NCBI RefSeq assembly: GCF_006496635.1
Contig: NZ_CP022958.1
Coordinates: 1,302,001-1,366,000, forward strand
DNA length: 64,000 nucleotides
Direction: 5' to 3'
DNA from: Azoarcus sp. DD4
GTDB taxonomy: Bacteria > Pseudomonadota > Gammaproteobacteria > Burkholderiales > Rhodocyclaceae
Made by a program: the position numbers and the translations under genes. The notes under the pieces were generated by a model. It had not been told where the DNA came from. It did not search any database and worked only from the letters and a program-made list of their open reading frames with translations. This document shows positions 53,466-64,000 of the stretch, piece by piece. Each line of letters opens with the position of its first letter. Within the stretch, counting starts at the first letter, position 1.

Positions 53466-54848
53466 ATGCTATCGATCCACAACACGCTGACCCGAAGCAA
53501 GGAAGCCTTCCAGCCCATCGAGCCCGGCAAGGTCCGGATGTATGTTTGTGGCATGACAGTGTACGACTACTGCCATCTCGGCCATGCCCGGGTCATGGTG
53601 GTGTTCGACATGGTGTCACGCTGGCTGCGTGCGAGCGGGCTCGACGTCACCTATGTGCGCAACATCACCGACATCGACGACAAGATCATCCGGCGGGCAC
53701 AGGAGAGCGGCGAGTCCATCCGCGCGCTGACCGACCGCTTCATCGATGCGATGCACGAGGATGCCGATGCGCTCGGTGTGCTGCGGCCGGACCACGAGCC
53801 GCGCGCGACCGACTACGTTGCCAGCATGCAGAGCCTGATCGAACGCCTGCAGGAAAGGGGCCTGGCTTATGTCGCCGCCAATCGCGACGTCTGCTACGCG
53901 GTGCGCAAGTTCTCAGGTTACGGCAAGCTTTCGGGCAAGTCGCTGGACGAGCTGCGTGCCGGTGAGCGCGTCGAGGTCGCGGGCGAGAAGAACGATCCGC
54001 TCGATTTCGTCCTCTGGAAGCAGGCCAAGGCCGAGGAACCCGACGAAGCCAAGTGGGCGTCGCCCTGGGGCAATGGTCGTCCCGGCTGGCACATCGAGTG
54101 CTCTGCCATGAGTTCCGACCTGCTGGGCGAGCATTTCGATATCCACGGTGGCGGTCAGGATCTGCAGTTCCCCCATCACGAGAACGAGATCGCGCAGTCC
54201 GAAGGTGCGCACGGCCATACCTTCGTGAACTACTGGATGCACAACGGTTTCGTGCGGGTCGACGACGAGAAGATGTCCAAGTCGCTGGGCAATTTCTTCA
54301 CCATCCGCGATGTGCTCAAGACCTACGATGCCGAGGTGGTGCGCTTCTTCATCCTTCGTGCGCATTACCGCAGTCCGCTGAACTACTCCGACGCGCACCT
54401 GGACGACGCCCGGCAGGCGCTCACTCGTCTTTATACCGCGCTCAAGCATGTGCCGGCCGCGGCCGCGACGGTCGATTGGTCGGAAGCGCATGCGGTGCGC
54501 TTCAAGGCGGCGATGGACGACGACTTCAATACCGCCGAGGCACTCGCGGTGTTGTTCGAGCTTGCCAACGAGGTGAACCGCCAGGCAAGGCCGGCGCTGG
54601 CAGCCCAGCTGAAGGCGCTGGGCGGCGTGCTCGGCCTGCTCGGGCGCGATCCGGTTGCCTTCCTGCAGGGAAGCACGCCGGCGGCATCCGGTCTGGCCGC
54701 GGACGAGATCGAGGCGCGCATCGCAGACCGCGCTGCGGCTAAGAAGGCCAGGAACTATGCCGAGGCCGACCGCATCCGCGCCGAGCTGCTCGAAGCCGGC
54801 ATCGTGCTGGAGGATGGTCCCGGCGGAACGAGTTGGCGCCGCGCCTGA
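53466..54848 (+). CDS. cysS: Cysteinyl-tRNA synthetase
   Basis: Class I aminoacyl-tRNA synthetase that charges tRNA-Cys; 460 residues. The zinc ligand Cys28 (YVCGMTVYD), the HIGH-type motif HLGH (37-40) and the KMSKS motif (DDEKMSKSLGNFF) are present, as is HHENEIAQSE. No Shine-Dalgarno is obvious; the ATG is chosen because LSIHNTLTR aligns with the family. It is transcribed away from the TPR operon, and the intervening region has two terminator-like hairpins. TGC-TATACT at 53245-53253 is a possible extended -10 on the plus strand but lies within the start of the TPR gene. Confidence 0.96.
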   Translation: MLSIHNTLTRSKEAFQPIEPGKVRMYVCGMTVYDYCHLGHARVMVVFDMVSRWLRASGLDVTYVRNITDIDDKIIRRAQESGESIRALTDRFIDAMHEDADALGVLRPDHEPRATDYVASMQSLIERLQERGLAYVAANRDVCYAVRKFSGYGKLSGKSLDELRAGERVEVAGEKNDPLDFVLWKQAKAEEPDEAKWASPWGNGRPGWHIECSAMSSDLLGEHFDIHGGGQDLQFPHHENEIAQSEGAHGHTFVNYWMHNGFVRVDDEKMSKSLGNFFTIRDVLKTYDAEVVRFFILRAHYRSPLNYSDAHLDDARQALTRLYTALKHVPAAAATVDWSEAHAVRFKAAMDDDFNTAEALAVLFELANEVNRQARPALAAQLKALGGVLGLLGRDPVAFLQGSTPAASGLAADEIEARIADRAAAKKARNYAEADRIRAELLEAGIVLEDGPGGTSWRRA

Positions 54849-54881
54849 GCGCAACCCGGTCGAACCGGCAGGGCAGGAAAC

Positions 54882-54931
54882 GAGCCCGCGATCACCGCCT
54901 GAAGCAGGGCGGAGAACGCGGGCTCTGTCTT
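54882..54931. terminator. Terminator between cysS and the substrate-binding protein gene
   Basis: A 9-bp outer stem GAGCCCGCG/CGCGGGCTC (54882-54890 with 54917-54925) encloses an inner CCGCC/GGCGG stem, followed by TGTCTTT. It probably serves cysS; the convergent gene on the minus strand ends 20 bases away. Confidence 0.7.
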
Positions 54932-54953
54932 TGCAGCAGGTGCGTCGGCGTGC

Positions 54954-56123
54954 TCAGCGGTTGAAGTTGCCGCGACTGATGACGGCCAGGTCGACGTAAT
55001 CCATGCCGACGTGGCGGCGCGGCGAGAACGCCAGGCGCAGGCCGCCGGCGTCCCAATCGCTCATGGTCTCCAGCGCGTTGACGAGCTTCTCGCGGGTCAG
55101 GTCGCGGCCGCTGCGGCGCAGTGCCTCGGTAAAGCTGCGGGCGGCGAGATAGCCTTCCAGCGAGGCGTAGGCGTAAGGCAGGCCGGCCTTTTCCGCGGCC
55201 TGGCGGTAGTCGCGCACGAAGGGGTAATCGACGCGAAAGGGCGAGGGCATCACCTGCGCGATGACCAGTCCGTGCGCCTTGTCGCCAAGATCGCGGATCA
55301 GCTGGGTGCTGCTGATGACCGACAGGCCGTACAGCATGGGTTGGATGCCGGCCTGCTGGATGGCCTTCAGGAGTGCGCTTGAGCTGTTGCCGGCGGTGAC
55401 CATGATGACGGCCGCGGGGTTGGCGGCGGCGAGCTTCTGCACGGTCTCGGCGGCGTCGTTGCCGCCGGACGCAATCGGTGCCACCACGGCCGGCTTGAGT
55501 CCGCGTTTGGCGAGTGCGCCGGTGGCGGCTTCCAGCCCGGCAAGGCCGAAGGGGTCGGCATGGTGGACGACGCCGATCGCCTGGATGCCGAGCTTGGTGA
55601 GGTGGTCGACGACCTTTTCGATTTCCTGCCGGTAGGACGCGCGAACGTGGAAGACGTATGGGTTCAGCGGCTCACGCAGCGCTTCGGCGCCGGTGTAAGG
55701 GGCGTAGAAGGGCACCTTGGCTGCGGTGGCGATGGGTGCAGCCTTGAGGCTGGGGCCGGTGCCGAAGCAGGCGAAGAGGGCGAAGACCTGCTGTTGTTCG
55801 ATCAGCCGCTGGACGTTCTCGGCCGCCTTGTTGGGGTCGTAGGCATCGTCGAGCGTAATCAGGCGGATGCGGCGGCCGTTCACGCCACCCCGCTCGTTGA
55901 TCTGGGTGAAATAAAGATTGGCGCCGGCCAGGTATTCCTTGTTGAGCTCGGCGAGCGGTCCGCTCTGGGCGCCGGATTGGCCGAGGGTGATGGTTTCGGC
56001 GTCCACGCCCTGCTGGGCGAGGGCCGCAGCGTTTGGCAAGGCCAGCGCCGCGGCGGCAAGGAGTGATGCGAAACGGCGGGCGAGGCGGTGTACCGCAGGA
56101 CGCGGCAGGCGCAGCAATGTCAT
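54954..56123 (-). CDS. Branched-chain amino acid-type ABC transporter substrate-binding protein
   Basis: Periplasmic binding protein of 389 residues, type I fold (peripla_BP_6 / LivJ-like). Signal peptide residues 1-37 end in AAALAQQ. The body begins ETITLGQSGAQSGPLAELNK, and contains LDDAYDPNKAAENVQRLIEQ and ASLEGYLAARSFTEALRR near the C terminus, all typical of the family. No permease or ATPase gene is adjacent, so its transporter partners are elsewhere. Such proteins in Rhodocyclales often serve aromatic acid or amide uptake, but the ligand is unknown. The upstream 227 bases hold only a candidate -10. Confidence 0.9.
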   Translation of the reverse strand: MTLLRLPRPAVHRLARRFASLLAAAALALPNAAALAQQGVDAETITLGQSGAQSGPLAELNKEYLAGANLYFTQINERGGVNGRRIRLITLDDAYDPNKAAENVQRLIEQQQVFALFACFGTGPSLKAAPIATAAKVPFYAPYTGAEALREPLNPYVFHVRASYRQEIEKVVDHLTKLGIQAIGVVHHADPFGLAGLEAATGALAKRGLKPAVVAPIASGGNDAAETVQKLAAANPAAVIMVTAGNSSSALLKAIQQAGIQPMLYGLSVISSTQLIRDLGDKAHGLVIAQVMPSPFRVDYPFVRDYRQAAEKAGLPYAYASLEGYLAARSFTEALRRSGRDLTREKLVNALETMSDWDAGGLRLAFSPRRHVGMDYVDLAVISRGNFNR

Positions 56124-56266
56124 AGGGTCTCCGTTATCGATGCATCGACGAGGAGCCGCTGTTCTTGTTTTCGTGTTTACCGCCCTGCCGTGTCGGTGGG
56201 GCGGTGCTGTCCGGGGGTATCTCTGCGGAATATTCTCGCCGGCAGCCGAAAGACTCCTCTGGGGCG

Positions 56267-56272
56267 GAGTAT
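56267..56272 (-). promoter_or_regulatory. Candidate -10 (TATACT) for the substrate-binding protein gene
   Basis: TATACT on the minus strand, about 145 bases before the ATG, with no good -35. It leaves a long untranslated leader in which I see no obvious riboswitch. Confidence 0.3.
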
Positions 56273-56350
56273 AGCCAACTCCGGCGGGTTCGCCCGCCCG
56301 CCGGACACTACGCTGGCATCTTGTCGCCCTGCTTGCCGAGGGCGATGCGC

Positions 56351-57472
56351 TCAGGTGCCGAAGAAGTCGCGCACCTTGTCCATCCAGGACTTGGCCTTGG
56401 GATTGTGGCGGTCGGCGTCGTCCTTCGACACTTCCTCGAACTCGCGCAGCAGTTCCTTCTGGCGTTCGGTCAGATTCACCGGTGTTTCCACCACCACATG
56501 GCACATCAGGTCACCGTGGCTGTGCGAGCGCACGTTCTTGATGCCCTTGCCACGCAGGCGGAAGACCTTGCCGCTTTGCGTTTCGGCCGGGATCTTGATG
56601 CGCGCCATGCCTTCCAGCGTGGGGATCTCGATCTCGCCGCCAAGTGCCGCGGTGGCGAAGCTGATCGGCATCTCGCAGTGCAGGTCGTCGTGGTCGCGCT
56701 GGAACACCGCGTGCTGGCGGATGTGGATCTCGACGTAGAGATCACCCGGCGGGCCGCCATTGACGCCCGGTTCGCCATGGCCGGCGTGGCGCAGGCGCAT
56801 GCCTTCGTCGATGCCGGCGGGGATCTTCACTTCCAGCGTCTTCTGCTTCTTCACCCGGCCGGCGCCGCCGCAGTCGTTGCAGGGATCGGGGATGATGCGA
56901 CCGGTGCCGTGGCACTTCGGGCAGGTCTGCTGGATGGAGAAGAAGCCCTGCTGGATGCGAACCTGACCGGCGCCGCCGCAGGTGGGGCAGGTCTTGGGCT
57001 GGGTGCCGGGCTTGGCGCCGCTGCCGTGGCAGGTGCCGCATTCCTCGACGGTGGGGATACGGATGGTCTTCTCGGCGCCGCGCGCGGCTTCTTCCAGCGA
57101 GATTTCCAGGTTGTAGCGGAGGTCGGCACCGCGATAGACGTTGGAACGCCCGCCGCCGCCACGGCTGCCGCCGAAGAGATCGCCGAAGATGTCGCCGAAG
57201 GCATCGGCGAAACCGTCGAAGCCCTGGCCACCGCCGCCCACGGACTGGTCGACGCCGGCATGGCCGTAGCGGTCGTAGGCGGCCTTCTTCTGTGCGTCGG
57301 AGAGGATCTCGTAGGCCTCCTTGGCCTCCTTGAACTTCTCTTCGGCGTCCTTGTTGTCCGGGTTGCGGTCCGGGTGGAACTTCATGGCCAGCTTGCGATA
57401 GGCCTTCTTGATCTCGTCGTCGCCGGCGTCGCGATTGACGCCGAGGACTTCGTAGTAATCCCTTTTGGACAT
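56351..57472 (-). CDS. dnaJ: Chaperone protein DnaJ
   Basis: Hsp40 co-chaperone that stimulates DnaK ATPase; 373 residues. J domain (1-70) with the HPD motif (MKFHPDRNPDN), a Gly/Phe-rich linker (about 75-125), four CxxCxGxG zinc repeats (CGTCHGSG, CPTCGGAG, CPKCHGTG, CNDCGGAG) and the C-terminal substrate domain. It follows dnaK by about 100 bases with a large hairpin in between. Confidence 0.97.
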   Translation of the reverse strand: MSKRDYYEVLGVNRDAGDDEIKKAYRKLAMKFHPDRNPDNKDAEEKFKEAKEAYEILSDAQKKAAYDRYGHAGVDQSVGGGGQGFDGFADAFGDIFGDLFGGSRGGGGRSNVYRGADLRYNLEISLEEAARGAEKTIRIPTVEECGTCHGSGAKPGTQPKTCPTCGGAGQVRIQQGFFSIQQTCPKCHGTGRIIPDPCNDCGGAGRVKKQKTLEVKIPAGIDEGMRLRHAGHGEPGVNGGPPGDLYVEIHIRQHAVFQRDHDDLHCEMPISFATAALGGEIEIPTLEGMARIKIPAETQSGKVFRLRGKGIKNVRSHSHGDLMCHVVVETPVNLTERQKELLREFEEVSKDDADRHNPKAKSWMDKVRDFFGT

Positions 57473-57501
57473 TGTGTTTCGCTCAGGCTATGTCATGCAA
57501 A

Positions 57502-57543
57502 GGCCGAGCCGGCACCGGAGGAGGCTCCGGTGGGGGCTCGGCC
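57502..57543 (-). terminator. Intercistronic hairpin between dnaK and dnaJ
   Basis: A strong stem GGCCGAGCC (57502-57510) with GGCTCGGCC (57535-57543), with an inner CACCGGAG/CTCCGGTG stem. On the minus strand only TTTGC follows, so it is at best a partial terminator; it could also stabilise the upstream dnaK message. Confidence 0.45.
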
Positions 57544-57569
57544 ACAAGGTTTGCCGTCCGGCGAGGCGC

Positions 57570-59498
<1,929 letters not shown>

Positions 59499-59564
59499 GG
59501 TGATGATGTCCTTGAGGTTCTGAATTCGTTGATGGCTGACGGTCTGTCAGCGCGGCCTGTATCG

Positions 59565-59593
59565 AATATGGGGTGGCCGGGCGGGCTTTCAAG
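59565..59593 (-). promoter_or_regulatory. Sigma-32 heat-shock promoter for dnaK
   Basis: On the minus strand CTTGAAA (59587-59593), a 13-base spacer and CCCCATATT (59565-59573), matching the RpoH consensus CTTGAAA / CCCCATnT. It is about 65 bases before the dnaK ATG, so dnaK-dnaJ can be induced apart from grpE. Confidence 0.88.
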
Positions 59594-59631
59594 CCTCGCC
59601 GTGGCGGCACCCACGCATTGTTCGCGCTGCC

Positions 59632-60198
59632 TTACTGGGCCTTGGCTTTGGAGACGACGACCAGGGCCGGGCGCACCACGCGCTCGTGCAGGAGATAGCC
59701 CTTCTGCAGCACGTTGATGACCGTGTTGGGCTCGCCGTCGGCCTCGACTGCGCTGATCGCCTGGTGCTTGTTCGGGTCGAACTTCTGGCCGAGCGGGCTT
59801 TCCTCGGCGAGGCCGGCGCCCTCGAAGGCGGAAACAAGTTGCTTGAGCGTGAGCTCCACGCCTTCGCGCAGCTTTTCGACGGTCTGGTTTTCGACTGCGA
59901 GCGCGGCTTCCAGGCTGTCCTTCACCGGCACCATCGCGCTGGCGAATTTCTCGGCGGCGAACTTGGAAGCTTTGGCGATGTCGTCCTGGGCGCGGCGGCG
60001 GATGTTCTCGCCTTCGGCCTTGGCGCGCAGCCAGGCGTCGTAGTGTTCGGCGGCTTTGAGTTCGGCCTGGCGCAGGGTTTCTTCGAGGCTGGGCATGACG
60101 TCAGGGGCGACGTCCGCGGCCGCCGCGGCTGTGTCTGCACGCTCGGGCTGCTGCTCGAGTTCGGGGGTGAGGTTAGGGTTCTGGCTCGGATCCGGCAT
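59632..60198 (-). CDS. grpE: Nucleotide exchange factor GrpE
   Basis: Releases ADP from DnaK; 188 residues. N-terminal acidic coiled coil (SLEETLRQAELKAAEHYDAW), then the beta domain ending in the conserved VLQKGYLLHERVVRPALVVV. The ATG at 60198 has GGGAG 9-13 bases upstream and begins the PDPSQNPN segment; the frame runs open further upstream without a conserved start. First gene of the grpE-dnaK-dnaJ cluster. Confidence 0.95.
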   Translation of the reverse strand: MPDPSQNPNLTPELEQQPERADTAAAAADVAPDVMPSLEETLRQAELKAAEHYDAWLRAKAEGENIRRRAQDDIAKASKFAAEKFASAMVPVKDSLEAALAVENQTVEKLREGVELTLKQLVSAFEGAGLAEESPLGQKFDPNKHQAISAVEADGEPNTVINVLQKGYLLHERVVRPALVVVSKAKAQ

Positions 60199-60233
60199 CT
60201 GGGGGCTCCCTGTGTTCTCATTGACGGGCGGGT

Positions 60234-60261
60234 ATCTTGGGGCGGGAGGGGCGATTTCAAG
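60234..60261 (-). promoter_or_regulatory. Sigma-32 heat-shock promoter for grpE
   Basis: On the minus strand CTTGAAA (60255-60261), 12 bases, CCCCAAGAT (60234-60242). The -35 is perfect and the -10 matches CCCCA. It lies about 35 bases before the grpE ATG. Confidence 0.75.
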
Positions 60262-60378
60262 AGGGTTTCTCCGAAAAAATGTCCGCGGCGCGGACAGCCT
60301 GTCGGAGAGTGGGGCGCCTGTGCAGGGTGCGGCGATGTCGCCGATAATCGCCGCCTTCTCAATCGGGTCTGTCCTGTC

Positions 60379-60609
60379 ATGAAGCCAGCTGCCGAACCGT
60401 TCGACGCGCCGGTGCGCAACCTCGCCGAGGCCGAGGCGATGATCGTCGCGGTGCGCGTCCGGCTCGACGCCGCCGGTCTGAGCCTGCGTGAGCCACCGCC
60501 GGTGCCGACGACCTGCTGCGGGCGAGGCTGCAACGGCTGCGTCTGGGAGGGCTATTACGCCGCGTTGCGCTACTGGCGGGAGGATGCGGTGGCGCTGCTG
60601 GTTCGATAG
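60379..60609 (+). CDS. Small cysteine-rich protein, oxidoreductase-like domain
   Basis: A 76-residue protein whose C-terminal half contains PTTCCGRGCNGCVWEGYY, the short signature of the oxidoreductase-like family (Oxidored-like), a metal-binding CxxxCxxC-type motif also found at the N terminus of larger proteins. The N-terminal part is helical. It is divergent from grpE and upstream of gyrA by about 100 bases. The long open frame that precedes it belongs to the opposite strand of grpE. Function unknown. Confidence 0.75.
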   Translation: MKPAAEPFDAPVRNLAEAEAMIVAVRVRLDAAGLSLREPPPVPTTCCGRGCNGCVWEGYYAALRYWREDAVALLVR

Positions 60610-60662
60610 GCGACGTTCCGGGGTGGATTCCAGGCCCGGATGGGGCGGCAACAGGGTGCGCA

Positions 60663-60671
60663 TGGTAAGAT
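60663..60671 (+). promoter_or_regulatory. Extended -10 candidate for gyrA
   Basis: TGG-TAAGAT, an extended -10 about 40 bases before the gyrA ATG, without a good -35, as is common for supercoiling-sensitive gyrase promoters. Confidence 0.4.
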
Positions 60672-60711
60672 CGCACGCTTTTGGTTTACGCGGGTTTTAC
60701 CGCCTTCGAGC

Positions 60712-63350
<2,639 letters not shown>

Positions 63351-63354
<4 letters not shown>

Positions 63355-64000
63355 GTCGCGTGTGGAATTTCAGCGCCGGTCCGGCCGCACTGCCTGAAGA
63401 GGTGCTGCGCCAGGCCGCCGAGGAGATGCTCGACTGGCATGGCGTCGGCATCGGCGTGATGGAGATGAGCCATCGCAGCAAGGAGTTCGTCTCCATCGTC
63501 GAGCAGGCCGAGGCCGACCTGCGCGAACTGATGGCGGTGCCGGCCAACTACCGCATCCTCTTCATGCAGGGCGGCGGGCTCGGCGAAAACGCGATCGTCC
63601 CGCTCAACCTGATGGGCGAGCACAAGGTCGCCGACTACGTGGTGACCGGCTCCTGGTCGGCCAAGTCGCAGAAGGAAGCGCGCAAGTACGGCACGGTGAA
63701 CATCGCCGCCACTTCGGAGGCGAGCGGCTACACCACGGTGCCGTCGATGGCGCAGTGGAAGCTGTCGGCCGATCCGGCCTATGTGTTCGCCTGTACCAAC
63801 GAGACCATCGGCGGCGTGGAGTACCCCTTCGAGCCGGATCTGACGCAGATCGGCCGCGGCGAGGTGCCGATGGTGGCCGACGTGTCCTCGCACATCCTGT
63901 CGCGGCCGTTCGACGTGTCGAAGTACGGGCTGTTGTTCGGCGGCGCGCAGAAGAACATCGGCCCGGCCGGGCTCACCATCGTGATCGTGCGCGAGGATCT
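63351..64000 (+). CDS. serC: Phosphoserine aminotransferase (3' truncated by window)
   Basis: PLP aminotransferase of serine and pyridoxine synthesis; the first 216 residues are inside the window. The ATG overlaps the gyrA stop (ATGA). N-terminal RVWNFSAGPAALPEEVL and the pyridoxal lysine in FGGAQKNIGPAGLTI are present, as is EMSHRSKEF. The rest of the gene lies beyond base 64000. Confidence 0.95.

Noticed and set aside
53182..53490. Frame crossing the cysS upstream region as a possible leader peptide
   Set aside because: It contains one cysteine codon only and runs into cysS in another frame, so it is not a convincing cysteine-sensing leader.
59686..60378. Long plus-strand open frame over grpE that continues into the small cysteine-rich gene
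   Set aside because: It is antisense to a clear grpE; only the part from the ATG at 60379 shows a protein signature.

Overview
The window is a stretch of chromosome from a GC-rich betaproteobacterium. Gene content and order point to Rhodocyclales of the Thauera/Azoarcus/Aromatoleum type: a class I polyhydroxyalkanoate locus with PhaR, the block truA-trpF-trpB-trpA-accD-folC-dedD-cvpA-purF-metZ, trxA-rho, leuCDB-asd-fimV, and grpE-dnaK-dnaJ. The genus is inferred from gene neighbourhood and protein character, not from a database search. Nearly all of the window is core chromosome.

Layout. 1-6164: ispB (5' end cut off by the window), tRNA-Pro, a LysR-type regulator next to an FMN alpha-hydroxyacid dehydrogenase, bamD facing rluD-pgeF. 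6281-10551: phaC, two tandem phaB paralogues and phaR, several with their own promoter or terminator. 10552-14900: an accessory insert between phaR and rimO that carries three tightly packed genes resembling phage tail-tip or appendage proteins and no other phage genes. 14920-18634: rimO, a patatin-like protein and an FAD-linked oxidase. 18703-19508: a tRNA array (Ala-Glu-Asp) present twice in tandem. 19707-25558: hbd, then rho and trxA on the minus strand, a ferredoxin, a CBS-domain protein and an acyl-CoA ligase.

25577-27820: ilvBN (acetohydroxyacid synthase) preceded by a leader not present among the long open frames: a 25-codon peptide with six GTA valine codons, followed by a 14-bp terminator hairpin and a possible antiterminator. 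This looks like translational attenuation by valine. 27953-35541: aroC, an MFS permease, an M48 lipoprotein protease, leuCDB and asd. 35757-48885: fimV, then one long tRNA-modification/tryptophan/fatty-acid/folate/purine/methionine run with mostly overlapping genes.

48919-64000: minus-strand lpxH, ppiB, ppiA and a two-gene cell-envelope pair (an L,D-transpeptidase that carries a one-base frameshift, and a TPR protein) that share a C-terminal NTF2-like domain; cysS with an unusually structured upstream region; a lone branched-chain-type substrate-binding protein; grpE, dnaK and dnaJ with two clear sigma-32 promoters; a small cysteine-rich protein; gyrA and the start of serC (cut off by the window end).

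Several pathways are represented together: branched-chain and leucine synthesis (ilvBN, leuCDB), aspartate-family and methionine synthesis (asd, metZ), the chorismate-to-tryptophan route (aroC, trpFBA), PHB synthesis, and envelope biogenesis (bamD, lpxH, L,D-transpeptidase). All statements about promoters, terminators and RNA structure come from reading the sequence by eye; no folding or database search was run.
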